In this document: piece after piece, positions 9,314-17,743 of the stretch | Layout of the letters: every line of letters begins with the position of its first letter | Position numbering within the stretch: position 1 is the first letter of the stretch | Origin: Levilactobacillus parabrevis ATCC 53295 | GTDB taxonomy: Bacteria; Bacillota; Bacilli; Lactobacillales; Lactobacillaceae | Assembly: GCF_001434055.1 (NCBI RefSeq) | Contig: NZ_AZCZ01000006.1 | Coordinates: forward strand, 17,811 to 81,810 | Length of the DNA: 64,000 nt | Direction: 5' to 3' | Program-made: the position numbers and the translations under genes | The notes under the pieces: model-generated | Database searches by the model: none | What the model saw: the letters and a program-made list of their open reading frames with translations, nothing else | Told to the model about the DNA's origin: nothing

Positions 9314-10210
9314 ATGACCGAATTAGCAGATCAGACGCTGGACTTTGCACACTACCTTACCGTAGAGCAGGGTCTAGCCAAAAATTCGGTGACGAGTTAC
9401 ACCCAAGAACTTCATAACTTTGCGGCGTATCTGACCGATCAGCACCTCACGAGTTTCTTAAAGGTCGACCGGCTGACGGTCATGAACTACCTGAGTGCAC
9501 TGACGGCCAGTGGAAAATCACGAAATTCTGTGATTCACGCCGTGTCAGCGCTACGCAAGTTTTACCGTTATCTGGTGCAGACCCATCAGATCACTGACAA
9601 CCCGATGGCAAACATCGCTGCACCCAAGCACGCGGAACATTTGCCGGCGGTGCTAACGGTGGCTGAGGTCGATCGACTGCTGGCTGCGCCGGATACCGCC
9701 AATAAATATGGGCTACGTGATCGCGCCATTCTCGAAGTGATGTACGCGACTGGGCTACGGGTCAGTGAGTTGGTTCATTTGAAGCTGGCCGACCTGCACC
9801 TGGAGATGGGGCTGATTCAGACGTTGGGTAAGGGTGATAAGGAACGGATCATTCCCATTGGGGATGTGGCGACCGACTGGATCAACCAGTATCTGGCGCA
9901 CAGTCGGCCGGTCTTGCTGAAACAGCGGACGAGTCCCTATCTCTTTCTCAATGCCCACGGTGGCGGGCTGTCACGACAGGCTATTTGGCAAAAAATCAAG
10001 CATTGCGTGGCACTGGCTGACATCCAAAAGGACGTGACGCCCCATACGCTGCGGCATTCATTTGCTACACATATTCTGGAGAACGGCGCGGACTTGCGGG
10101 TGGTTCAGGAGCTTCTGGGACACGCGGACATTACGACGACGCAGATTTACACCCATATTTCCAAGAAGCGATTGGTCTCGGTCTATGATCAGTATCATCC
10201 CCGAGCCTAG
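9314..10210 (+). CDS. xerD: Tyrosine recombinase XerD
   Basis: XerD is one of the two recombinases that resolve chromosome dimers at dif. The 298 residues comprise an N-terminal SAM-like core-binding domain (1-90) and a C-terminal catalytic domain with TGLRVSEL, HTLRHSFATH, LLGHADI and the nucleophile tyrosine in QIYTH. AGGAGG lies eight bases before the ATG. The assignment to XerD rather than XerC rests on its position beside scpAB and cvfB, as in other lactobacilli, and on the existence of a separate XerC gene at 39598 beside hslV. Its presumed target, dif, lies at 53803 in this same window. Confidence 0.93.
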   Translation: MTELADQTLDFAHYLTVEQGLAKNSVTSYTQELHNFAAYLTDQHLTSFLKVDRLTVMNYLSALTASGKSRNSVIHAVSALRKFYRYLVQTHQITDNPMANIAAPKHAEHLPAVLTVAEVDRLLAAPDTANKYGLRDRAILEVMYATGLRVSELVHLKLADLHLEMGLIQTLGKGDKERIIPIGDVATDWINQYLAHSRPVLLKQRTSPYLFLNAHGGGLSRQAIWQKIKHCVALADIQKDVTPHTLRHSFATHILENGADLRVVQELLGHADITTTQIYTHISKKRLVSVYDQYHPRA

Positions 10211-10264
10211 CGCGGTACCGGATGAGAGTGACTAGGGTCAGAGACGATTGAACGGAGGAAAAGC

Positions 10265-10660
10265 ATGTTACTGAAATATCGGAGTGATTATCAAAAGATC
10301 GCCATGGGCTTGCTGAGCTTAATGCCCACCTTTAAGGACTGGGACCGGCTGCAGCACGAGCTGGCTTGGTACCAAGCTGGGGATGATCGGACACTCTACT
10401 TGTGGAAGGACACTTACGATGACTTCGCCGGTGCCGTGGGGACCCAGATTCAGGGGAATTACCTGATTGTGCGGTTGATCACATTGATGCCAGATAAGGA
10501 TGTTATTGAAAACACGTGGCAGTTGCTGGATCAACTGGCCACAACGTTACCAGATAAGCGGCTGATGGGGACCCTCTCCACAGCCAAGACTATTGCAAAA
10601 TGGGAGTATCACCATGGACAAAGCCACAGCAACCGGGCAACCGCTGATTCAGGTCAGTGA
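10265..10660 (+). CDS. ribT: RibT-like protein
   Basis: This 131-residue protein resembles RibT of the B. subtilis riboflavin operon, which is related to GNAT acetyltransferases and has no settled function. The recognisable part is the N-terminal MLLKYRSDYQKIAMGLLS followed by LAWYQAG. A GNAT acetyl-CoA loop is not obvious. No riboflavin biosynthesis gene is present, but RibT keeps the place it has near scpA in Bacillus, which suggests it survived loss of the rib operon. GGAGG precedes the ATG, and its end overlaps scpA by 47 bases. Confidence 0.75.
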   Translation: MLLKYRSDYQKIAMGLLSLMPTFKDWDRLQHELAWYQAGDDRTLYLWKDTYDDFAGAVGTQIQGNYLIVRLITLMPDKDVIENTWQLLDQLATTLPDKRLMGTLSTAKTIAKWEYHHGQSHSNRATADSGQ

Positions 10661-11402
10661 TTTTGAGGGCCCACTGGATTTACTGTTACATTTAATTAAA
10701 ACCAACGAAATGGATATTTACGATATCCGGATTGCAACGATTACCAGTCAGTATCTGGATTACCTGCATCAGATGCAGACGCTGCGGCTCGACATTGCCG
10801 GGGAGTATTTTGTGATGGCGGCAAACCTGATGGCTATTAAGGCCAAACTGTTATTACCAAAGCCGCAGACACTGGAACCCAGTGATGAGGACGACATGGG
10901 TGATCCGCGAGAAGACTTGGTCAATCAGCTGCTCGAGTACCAGCGCTATAAGCAAGCGGCACAGGTGCTCAAGGAGCGGGCGCAGGAACGCCAACAGCAC
11001 TTTACCCGTCCCGCCATGGCAGTTCCAGACTCAGTGGCTTTGTCGGTAGCTCCGGGCATTGAGCCGGCGGATCTCCAGGCGGCACTGGCCAAGCTGATTC
11101 ATCGCGCCATGGTGGCCAAGCCAGTTACTCAGAGCATTCAGCAGGAACACTATACGATTAAAGAACAGATGCAGACGGTACTAATGCGCTTGGCGCACAG
11201 TAAGGGCCCAGTTAACTTTGAAAAGTTGCTGGGTCAGACCCCGGTGCTTGACGAGATCGTCACGACCTTTCTGGCCGTCTTAGAGCTCGCCCGACAACGG
11301 CAGGTTGCCTTGCAACAGGTCAGTCGCTTGGTGCCGCTGCAGATTAATTTTTTACGGTTGAAAGGTAGGTATCCCACGGATGTCACCCCTAGCACAGATT
11401 GA
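10614..11402 (+). CDS. scpA: Segregation and condensation protein A
   Basis: ScpA is the kleisin subunit that bridges the two SMC heads in the SMC-ScpAB condensin that compacts and segregates chromosomes. The 262 residues include the N-terminal [13 protein letters not shown] motif, the SMC-neck-binding helices, and a C-terminal winged helix (about 175-255). The ATG at 10614 has GGGAG seven bases upstream; a TTG 21 bases earlier lacks a site. The start lies inside ribT and the end overlaps scpB by 23 bases, so translation of ribT, scpA and scpB is probably coupled. Confidence 0.95.
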   Translation: MDKATATGQPLIQVSDFEGPLDLLLHLIKTNEMDIYDIRIATITSQYLDYLHQMQTLRLDIAGEYFVMAANLMAIKAKLLLPKPQTLEPSDEDDMGDPREDLVNQLLEYQRYKQAAQVLKERAQERQQHFTRPAMAVPDSVALSVAPGIEPADLQAALAKLIHRAMVAKPVTQSIQQEHYTIKEQMQTVLMRLAHSKGPVNFEKLLGQTPVLDEIVTTFLAVLELARQRQVALQQVSRLVPLQINFLRLKGRYPTDVTPSTD

Positions 11403-11988
11403 AAGTTTATTGTTCGTCAGCGGTGACGAAGGCATTACGGTCGCTGATTTAGCGGCGGCCACGGGATTGTTGCGCCCGGCGATTCTTGCCTCATTGGAAC
11501 GGTTGGCCCAGAAGTATGCGGCTGACCAGGACTCTGCACTAGAGTTGATGGTCAACGATACCACCTATCGGCTGGTCACGAAGGAGGCTGCGGGCGACTT
11601 GATCAAGCGGTACTTCGAGAATCCTTTGAGTACGAGCCTCTCGCCGGCGTCTTTGGAAGTCTTGGCGATCATTGCGTACCGCCAACCAATCACGCGAATC
11701 GAAGTTGATGAGATTCGTGGGGTTCAGAGCGCCTCCACCGTTCAAAAACTGGTCTTACGCCGGTTGGTCGAAGACGCGGGACGTCTGGATGAACCGGGCC
11801 GGCCGAAGCTCTACCGGACCAGTGCCTACTTTCTCGACTACTTTGGCTTAAAACAACTCACTGACTTACCACCGTTACCCGCTGCGGCTAATCCCAGCGA
11901 ACAGGACGATGGGGATGGCGGTGACTTGTTCTTGCAAGCCTTTAACCAGCAACTGAATCAACCAGGAGAATCAGGAGATGAAACGTAA
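11380..11988 (+). CDS. scpB: Segregation and condensation protein B
   Basis: ScpB is the winged-helix dimer that binds the middle of ScpA in the condensin complex. The 202 residues contain two winged helices (about 1-85 and 90-165), with the conserved [20 protein letters not shown]. The last 35 residues are acidic and glutamine-rich and look disordered. It starts within scpA and its stop codon abuts the rluB start, completing the usual scpA-scpB-rluB operon. Confidence 0.95.
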   Translation: MSPLAQIESLLFVSGDEGITVADLAAATGLLRPAILASLERLAQKYAADQDSALELMVNDTTYRLVTKEAAGDLIKRYFENPLSTSLSPASLEVLAIIAYRQPITRIEVDEIRGVQSASTVQKLVLRRLVEDAGRLDEPGRPKLYRTSAYFLDYFGLKQLTDLPPLPAAANPSEQDDGDGGDLFLQAFNQQLNQPGESGDET

Positions 11989-12711
11989 ATGGAACGACTA
12001 CAAAAAGTTTTAGCACACGACGGCGTGGCTTCACGACGTCAATCAGAAAAGTTAATCATGAGCGGCCGCGTCAAGGTCAATGGCAGCGTTGTGACGGAGT
12101 TGGGGACCAAGGTCGGCGTCCACGATAAGATCCTCGTGGATGGCGTCCCAATCACTACCGAAGCTCCGGCCTACGTGATGTTGTATAAGCCACGGGGCGT
12201 GATTTCTACGTCTAACGACGAAAAAGGGCGTAAGACGGTGGTCGACTTAGTCGAAAACGTCAGCCAACGGGTCTATCCAGTCGGTCGGTTGGACTACGAT
12301 ACCTCGGGATTGCTCCTGTTGACCAACGACGGGGAACTCGCTAATCGGTTGACGCATCCCAAATATGAAGTTGAGAAGACTTACGTGGCGCGGGTCACGG
12401 GGATTCCAACGAACGATGCGTTGCGTGAATTGCGTCAGGGAATTACGGTCGATGAGATCAAGTACGCCCCAGCCAAGGCTAAGATCATCAGTACCGACGA
12501 AAAGAAAAAAATCGCAATTGTCTCGTTAACGATTCACGAAGGCAAGAATCATCAGGTTAAAAAGATGTTGAACGCCATTGGCTGTCCCGTTGAAAAGTTG
12601 AAGCGTGAAGAATATGGCTTCTTAACGCTCAAGGGCCTTCAACCCGGCGATGCGCGTAATCTGAAGCCGGAGGAAGTCAAAGAACTTCGTCGTTTAACCG
12701 GTTTAGCCTGA
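11989..12711 (+). CDS. rluB: 23S rRNA pseudouridine synthase RluB
   Basis: RluB isomerises a uridine in helix 89 region of 23S rRNA near the peptidyl transferase centre. The 240 residues start with an S4 RNA-binding domain (about 1-48, MERLQKVLAH), then the RsuA-type catalytic domain with GRLDYDTSGLLLL, where D102 is the catalytic aspartate. The start directly follows the scpB stop, and the ribosome binding site lies in the end of scpB. Confidence 0.93.
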   Translation: MERLQKVLAHDGVASRRQSEKLIMSGRVKVNGSVVTELGTKVGVHDKILVDGVPITTEAPAYVMLYKPRGVISTSNDEKGRKTVVDLVENVSQRVYPVGRLDYDTSGLLLLTNDGELANRLTHPKYEVEKTYVARVTGIPTNDALRELRQGITVDEIKYAPAKAKIISTDEKKKIAIVSLTIHEGKNHQVKKMLNAIGCPVEKLKREEYGFLTLKGLQPGDARNLKPEEVKELRRLTGLA

Positions 12712-12720
12712 GACAAATTG

Positions 12721-12749
12721 TTGACAGGCGTTGGTTCGTTTAGTACATT
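12721..12749 (+). promoter_or_regulatory. ribU promoter
   Basis: A perfect -35 TTGACA at 12721-12726 and TACATT at 12744-12749 are separated by exactly 17 bases. The -10 lies inside a small palindrome, TAGTACA at 12741-12747 and TGTACTA at 12755-12761. It drives the FMN riboswitch RNA. Confidence 0.75.
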
Positions 12750-12776
12750 AAGGGTGTACTAAAAAATTTATGGTTC

Positions 12777-12886
12777 ATCTTCAGGGCAGGGTGCAATTCC
12801 CGACCGGCGGTAAAGTCCGCGACCCGCGTGAGCGGTTGATTCGGTGCAACTCCGAAACCGACAGTATAGTCTGGTATGCAGAAGAT
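12777..12886 (+). promoter_or_regulatory. FMN riboswitch (RFN element)
   Basis: The region starts ATCTTCAGGGCAGGG and ends AGAAGAT, the closing P1 stem of the FMN aptamer. In between are the nearly invariant blocks CCGACCGGCGGT, AGTCCGCGACCCG, GAAACCGACAGT and TAGTCTGG. It binds FMN and is followed by a terminator, so ribU is expected to be switched off when FMN is plentiful. Confidence 0.97.
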
Positions 12887-12928
12887 GAGACGTTGCTTTT
12901 TGCGTTGCTTAATTTTGGCGTAAACTCC

Positions 12929-12961
12929 AAGGTCTTGCTCTTCTGTGGCGAGGCCTTTTTT
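12929..12961 (+). terminator. Riboswitch-controlled terminator
   Basis: AAGGTCTTGCT at 12929-12939 and GGCGAGGCCTT at 12947-12957 pair over 11 positions with G-U pairs and are followed by T. It lies between the FMN aptamer and the ribU ribosome binding site and is the likely expression platform. I did not resolve the antiterminator strand. Confidence 0.8.
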
Positions 12962-13005
12962 CGTGGGTCACGTCACTGAGATGACCGCAAGGAGGAATTA
13001 GTCTC

Positions 13006-13587
13006 ATGGAAAGTAGTCACAAGGGTTTAAGCGTTCGCGCGATGGTCGAGATGGCGTTATTCGCCGGAGTCTCTTATATCTTGATGTTCGTGTCGATTCC
13101 GATCATTCCCATCGTGCCATACATGAAACTCGATTTAAGCGACCTGGTCGTGCTGATTGGGTTGGGGGTCTTTGGTCCCGCGGGGGCGATTACCATTGCC
13201 GCAATTAAGGAGTTATTGTACTTCGTTACGACGGGGTTAGATATCGTCAACTTTATTGGCGTTTTGACGGCGTTCATTGCCGATCTCGCACTGGTTCTGC
13301 CGATCAGTGCCGTGTTACGGCGTCACGAGTGGACGGTCAAGCGGCAAGTGGTCGCGGTGATTGTCGGGACGTTGAGTCTCACCATCGTGTTATCACTTGC
13401 CAACTGGTGGGTAATTACGCCCCTGTATCTTAAGGTGTGGGGGATGTCGTTGGGCTTACCCGTGAACAAGCTCATCTTATTCGGTGTTATTCCGTTTAAC
13501 CTGATCAAGGGGATCGTCCTCGGGATCCTGTTCATTCTGCTAAATCGACGGATGGCGCCCTGGCTACAGAAGCACACGCTATCATAA
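13006..13587 (+). CDS. ribU: Riboflavin ECF transporter substrate-binding subunit RibU
   Basis: RibU is the membrane S component that captures riboflavin and works with a shared ECF energising module. The 193 residues form about six hydrophobic helices. The segment KLDLSDLVVLIG near residue 40 and the following glycine-rich helix are typical of riboflavin S components. The FMN riboswitch directly upstream supports the substrate assignment. AAGGAGG lies ten bases before the ATG. The ECF ATPases and T subunit are not in this window. With no riboflavin synthesis genes nearby, uptake may be the only source. Confidence 0.95.
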   Translation: MESSHKGLSVRAMVEMALFAGVSYILMFVSIPIIPIVPYMKLDLSDLVVLIGLGVFGPAGAITIAAIKELLYFVTTGLDIVNFIGVLTAFIADLALVLPISAVLRRHEWTVKRQVVAVIVGTLSLTIVLSLANWWVITPLYLKVWGMSLGLPVNKLILFGVIPFNLIKGIVLGILFILLNRRMAPWLQKHTLS

Positions 13588-13618
13588 ATGAATCAATCAT
13601 GAATTGTCTTGAAATGGA

Positions 13619-13643
13619 GGGCTGGCATACTGTCAGCCCTTTT
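13619..13643 (+). terminator. Rho-independent terminator of ribU
   Basis: GGGCTGGCA and TGTCAGCCC form a 9-bp stem with one G-U pair and a 3-base loop, followed by TTTT. Confidence 0.75.
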
Positions 13644-13690
13644 CGTATGGTAAACTAGGTGCAGACTTATTACGGAAGGGATGCGTAACC

Positions 13691-14731
13691 ATGGAAGCGG
13701 CGGACTTACTAGCCTTACTGGATCAGCAACAGTTTCGCCGTTTGCGGGTGATCGAGAACCTCCTACGGGAGAAGAAGACGGTGTCGACGCTGTATTGGGG
13801 TCTACGCTACCGATTACTCTATCTGATTGCCCTGGATAAGAAAATGGCCCGGGGAGCCTTAGACGCCCCAGCACAGGTGCTGATTAAGCGGGGATGGGCC
13901 GAGACGGGTGAGACGCCCGATCAGGTTCGTTTGACTGCAGCGGGGGCCACTGAACAAGCGGCGCATGCCGAGCATCCGCAGACTTGGGCCAATTGGGGGA
14001 TGCTGGATCTCTTGGCGGCCCGGCAACGGCTCTTACTGGCGGTGCAGGTTGTGAGTCAGTATGCCCATTCGGCCAAGCGCTACTACCCGTTGGCGACGGA
14101 CCTGGAGACGCGTCAGGCGGTACGAAATTGGTTCCATCAGAGTAAGAGTGCTCAGTTACCAGAACAACTGTTCGATTCACTGAAAAGTAGTCTTGAAAAG
14201 CTACCGCCAGTCACGGCGGGGGTCGTCACGGACCTGTTTACAGGGCACGGCCAACCGGGGCTGACGGCAGATCAATTAGCGTTAAGTCAGGAGCGGACCG
14301 CGTGGTCGGTGACGCTGATGCAGTTTGACGGGGTCATGCAGATTGCTCAGGATGCCCGTGAGTCGGACCATCCGTTGAGCGCCCTATTTCGGCCACTGTG
14401 GCAGTCACCGGTTACACGCAGTGCGCAGCAGACTCTAGCGGCGGTGTCGCAAGGGCGGCGTGTGGAACAGATTGCTACGGTGCGCCAGATTAAGCCGGGA
14501 ACGGCACGGGAACATTTACTGGAGGCGGCGATTCTATTACCGTTAGCCCAGTTTCCCTATGACTGGTTATTGACGCCGCCCATGCGTGCAGCATTTGCGG
14601 CTAGTCTGACCGGGCCAATTGATACCTGGCAGTACACGGCGTTACCGCAGGCGCTTCAGGACCGCTACACGTTTTTTGATTTTCGACTTTATGCCATTTG
14701 GTGTGATAAGCGAGGTGTGGGGGATGCTTGA
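13691..14731 (+). CDS. ypbB: YpbB-like helix-turn-helix protein encoded with RecQ
   Basis: This 346-residue cytoplasmic protein corresponds to YpbB, always found just before a short RecQ in Bacilli. Its biochemical role is not established; a link to RecQ-dependent DNA processing is inferred from the constant pairing. The C-terminal third has the helicase-associated helix-turn-helix pattern (SQGRRVEQIATVRQIKPGTAREHLLEA, residues about 254-280, shown in two overlapping halves in the family). The stop overlaps the recQ start by eight bases, so the two are translationally coupled. Confidence 0.8.
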   Translation: MEAADLLALLDQQQFRRLRVIENLLREKKTVSTLYWGLRYRLLYLIALDKKMARGALDAPAQVLIKRGWAETGETPDQVRLTAAGATEQAAHAEHPQTWANWGMLDLLAARQRLLLAVQVVSQYAHSAKRYYPLATDLETRQAVRNWFHQSKSAQLPEQLFDSLKSSLEKLPPVTAGVVTDLFTGHGQPGLTADQLALSQERTAWSVTLMQFDGVMQIAQDARESDHPLSALFRPLWQSPVTRSAQQTLAAVSQGRRVEQIATVRQIKPGTAREHLLEAAILLPLAQFPYDWLLTPPMRAAFAASLTGPIDTWQYTALPQALQDRYTFFDFRLYAIWCDKRGVGDA

Positions 14732-16145
14732 GCCCTTAGCGACAAGTTTGGAAAAAGTGTTTGGCTTTACGAAATTCAGAGAGGGGCAGCAGGCCGCCCT
14801 CACGTCATTAGAGGCGGGTCAAGACACCCTAGCTGTTTTGCCGACCGGTGCCGGTAAGACGTTGATCTATCAGTTGTACGGGTACCGTCATCAGGGATGT
14901 GTGCTGATTATCTCCCCCCTGTTGTCGCTGATGAACGATCAGGTTGATCGGATGCGCATGGCGGGGTTTAAGCGGGTGGCCGCGATTAATTCGCTGACGA
15001 GCTATCGGGAACGGCAGGTAATCATGCGCCACCTCGGGGAGTATCAATTTCTCTTTATGTCACCGGAAATGTTAGCCCAGCCGCAGATGTTGGCGCAGGT
15101 CAAACAGCTCCAGCTGAGTCTATTGGTGATTGATGAAGCCCACTGTATCGTGCAGTGGGGACCGGATTTTCGACCAGAGTATCTGTTGTTGGGTGCCATT
15201 CGTACGCAGTTACAACAGCCACTAACACTGATGCTAACGGCAACGGCGGGACAGACGACGCGGCAGGAGATTGCCAAGCAGTTACGGAGTCAGCCAGAAA
15301 TAGTGGCAGAGTCCGTCGATCGCCCCAATATCTTTCTCGATGTGGAGCAAGTCGCTGACGAGTCGGAGAAGCAGGAACGCCTGACAGCGCTGGTCGGTCA
15401 GCTGCAGGGACCGGGTGTGGTGTATTTCTCCAGTAAGCAGCAGGCCAGCGATACGGCGTTAACACTCCAGCAGCAGACGGGCGTGCAGGCGGCGGCCTAC
15501 CATGCGGGACTGAGTAGTGAGGATCGTTTCAAGATTCAGCAACAGTTCATGGCGGGGCAACTCGACGTGATCTGTGCGACCAGTGCGTTTGGGATGGGCA
15601 TCGATAAGAATGATGTCCGCTACGTTATCCACTACCACCTGCCGGCAGACTTTGAGAGCTATGCGCAGGAGATTGGCCGAGCCGGGCGGGATGGTTTGCC
15701 AAGTGTGGCCATTCTGTTGTACGCCAGTGGGGATGAACAGCTTCCCTTAATGTTGGGGCAAGCCAACCGGCCCGAGCCGGAGACCATTCACCGCTACTAT
15801 GCACGACCACAGGCGTTTAGCGAGGATGATGCGGCCATCGCACTGCTGGCGTTCTACAAACGGCATGGCATTAGTGAGGCGGCGGTGGTTAACCTATTTA
15901 GCCGTCGAGAGCGAGAACGGAACAGGGCGCTGGCACAGATGCTGAAATACGTGTGCGAACCGCGTTGCTTGCGGCAGAATTGGCTTGCGGCGTTTGACGA
16001 ACAGAGCCCGGCCCATCACGAGCGGTGTTGCTCGCCGGCGGGGATGACGCCGGATTTTGAACAGTTAGGGTTGCTGGCGTCACACAAATCTGACCCGGTA
16101 GCTCAGGATGGAGACTGGGTTGCGCGACTGCGGCGGTTATTTTAA
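14724..16145 (+). CDS. recQ: ATP-dependent DNA helicase RecQ, short (RecS-like) form
   Basis: RecQ helicases unwind DNA in the 3'-5' direction during recombinational repair and replication restart. The 473 residues hold two RecA-like domains: Walker A LPTGAGKT, the DEAH box in LLVIDEAHCIVQWGPDFRP, and motif VI in EIGRAGRDG, followed by a shortened cysteine-containing zinc region. No HRDC domain is present, as in B. subtilis RecS. The ATG at 14724 fits the GAGG upstream and the overlap with ypbB; an earlier in-frame ATG would bury it in ypbB. Confidence 0.93.
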   Translation: MLEPLATSLEKVFGFTKFREGQQAALTSLEAGQDTLAVLPTGAGKTLIYQLYGYRHQGCVLIISPLLSLMNDQVDRMRMAGFKRVAAINSLTSYRERQVIMRHLGEYQFLFMSPEMLAQPQMLAQVKQLQLSLLVIDEAHCIVQWGPDFRPEYLLLGAIRTQLQQPLTLMLTATAGQTTRQEIAKQLRSQPEIVAESVDRPNIFLDVEQVADESEKQERLTALVGQLQGPGVVYFSSKQQASDTALTLQQQTGVQAAAYHAGLSSEDRFKIQQQFMAGQLDVICATSAFGMGIDKNDVRYVIHYHLPADFESYAQEIGRAGRDGLPSVAILLYASGDEQLPLMLGQANRPEPETIHRYYARPQAFSEDDAAIALLAFYKRHGISEAAVVNLFSRRERERNRALAQMLKYVCEPRCLRQNWLAAFDEQSPAHHERCCSPAGMTPDFEQLGLLASHKSDPVAQDGDWVARLRRLF

Positions 16146-16280
16146 TGACGAATTGTCAAACCAAGTGCAAAAAATTCCACAATTCATAATTAACTACAGG
16201 TAAATATAATTAAGAGATTTTGAAGAATGCCGTCATATCGATACTTCGAACAATTATAGCTACCTAAAAAAACGTCAGCG

Positions 16281-16289
16281 TGGTACAAT
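16281..16289 (+). promoter_or_regulatory. Extended -10 promoter of the LysM gene
   Basis: TGG directly followed by TACAAT forms an extended -10 about 33 bases before the start codon. No convincing -35 is seen. Confidence 0.5.
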
Positions 16290-16321
16290 TACGGTTGAAA
16301 GTTTTTCAGGGAGGTTAGATG

Positions 16322-16951
16322 ATGAGTCAAAAGCGTGACGATCAAACGTCGAAGGAACAAGAGTCCCATCCATGGGATTCCTCGTTTGCCGATGATCGCG
16401 ACGATCAGGGGAACCTGTCACGAACGAAAATGCGGCGACAAAATCATAGCAATACCATGGTTACCATCATTCTGGTGGCAATCATCATCGTGATTGCGGC
16501 AGCCTCGTTGGTCTACGGCCTAGCCCGTCAAAGTGCGGTCAACCGGCCTCAAAATACCGAGAAGGTCGCGGCTAGTTCGTCTAGCTCGTCCTCCAAGAAG
16601 GCCAAGAGCTCCCATAAATCATCAAGTCAGGCATCATCGAAGAAGCAAGCTGCTTCAACGAGCCACAAAAAATCAACGACATCTACCACGACTGCTAGTT
16701 CGGCTAAGACGACTAGCAGTTCTTCGGCTACCACCAGTCACAGCAGTTCAGCTGCCACAAGTAGCAGCACAACGAGCAGCAGTGCGAGTTCAAGCAGCAC
16801 CGCTGGTCAAAAGTATGCGACCGTTGAATCCGGCCAAGGGGTCTACCGGGTCGCAACGAATGCCGGAATTTCGGTTGATAAGTTGCTTGAATTAAATGGC
16901 CTGTCTTCGGGTGCTGCATTGCACCCTGGTCAAAAGTTACGTGTAAAGTAG
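16322..16951 (+). CDS. Membrane-anchored LysM-domain protein, YpbE-like
   Basis: This is a 209-residue cell-surface protein. It has a charged cytoplasmic N terminus (1-44), one membrane helix (about 46-68), a long serine/threonine/lysine-rich linker (about 75-160) that probably spans the wall, and a single C-terminal LysM domain (about 164-209) that should bind peptidoglycan. No catalytic domain is present. Its place between recQ and cmk matches ypbE of B. subtilis. Two ATGs are adjacent; the second, at 16322, has the better spacing (7) from GGAGG. The linker varies greatly in this family, so homology rests on layout and position. Confidence 0.85.
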   Translation: MSQKRDDQTSKEQESHPWDSSFADDRDDQGNLSRTKMRRQNHSNTMVTIILVAIIIVIAAASLVYGLARQSAVNRPQNTEKVAASSSSSSSKKAKSSHKSSSQASSKKQAASTSHKKSTTSTTTASSAKTTSSSSATTSHSSSAATSSSTTSSSASSSSTAGQKYATVESGQGVYRVATNAGISVDKLLELNGLSSGAALHPGQKLRVK

Positions 16952-16984
16952 GATTTAATTTCAATTTATAGGGAGTTTGGTTTG

Positions 16985-17665
16985 ATGGATAAACAAGGAT
17001 TACAGGTTGCCATTGATGGTCCAGCTTCGGCTGGGAAGAGTACGGTGGCGAAAATTGTTGCACAGCGTTTTCACTACATATACTGTGATACGGGTGCCAT
17101 GTACCGCGCCATTACTTGGAAGGTCTTGCAAGCTGGCGTGGCGTTAGACGATGAGGCTGCCGTGAAGGACCTTTTGGATCAGATTACGATTCGTTTTGAG
17201 CCCGGGACTCCCGTTCAAAAGGTCTTCGTTGACGATACCGAGGTAACCTTAGCGATTCGTCAACCGGACGTGACAAATGCTGTCTCACAGATTTCAGCTC
17301 AGTCAGCTGTTCGGGCTGAATTGACGGAACGCCAACGACAGATTGCCGATGCTGGCGGAATCGTCATGGATGGCCGCGATGTTGGGTCAACCGTGTTGCC
17401 CAAGGCCGAGGTTAAGATCTTCTTAGTTGCGAGTGTTGAAGAACGGGCACAGCGCCGGTTAAAGGATAACGCGGCTAAGGGGATTAATACGCCGCTGGAA
17501 ACGTTGAAGTATGAGATTGAGGAACGGGACCGCAAAGACTCGACCCGAAAGATCTCACCATTGACTCAAGCAGCGGATGCAATTCGGCTCGATACGACGT
17601 CCATGTCCATCCAGGAAGTGGCCGATCGCATCGCTGAAATCATCCAAGAAAAAGAATCCCTATAA
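16985..17665 (+). CDS. cmk: Cytidylate kinase
   Basis: Cmk phosphorylates CMP and dCMP to the diphosphates. The 226 residues begin with the P-loop GPASAGKST after LQVAIDG, then CDTGAMYRA for substrate binding, and [11 protein letters not shown] for the nucleotide monophosphate site. The ATG at 16985 lies nine bases from GGGAG. It precedes rpsA, as in most Bacilli. Confidence 0.96.
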   Translation: MDKQGLQVAIDGPASAGKSTVAKIVAQRFHYIYCDTGAMYRAITWKVLQAGVALDDEAAVKDLLDQITIRFEPGTPVQKVFVDDTEVTLAIRQPDVTNAVSQISAQSAVRAELTERQRQIADAGGIVMDGRDVGSTVLPKAEVKIFLVASVEERAQRRLKDNAAKGINTPLETLKYEIEERDRKDSTRKISPLTQAADAIRLDTTSMSIQEVADRIAEIIQEKESL

Positions 17666-17743
17666 AATGGGCTTTTTACTAGCTTTTAACAACACAATCA
17701 GCTAAAATGGTATTTAGAGTTGTCGCAAGGAGGAAAAATTCGC

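Noticed and set aside
12770..12979. 69-codon open frame upstream of ribU
   Set aside because: It coincides with the FMN riboswitch and its terminator, which fully explain the sequence.
16150..16185. GAATTGT/ACAATTC after recQ as a terminator
   Set aside because: The arms are AT-rich, the loop is 22 bases and no T-run follows.
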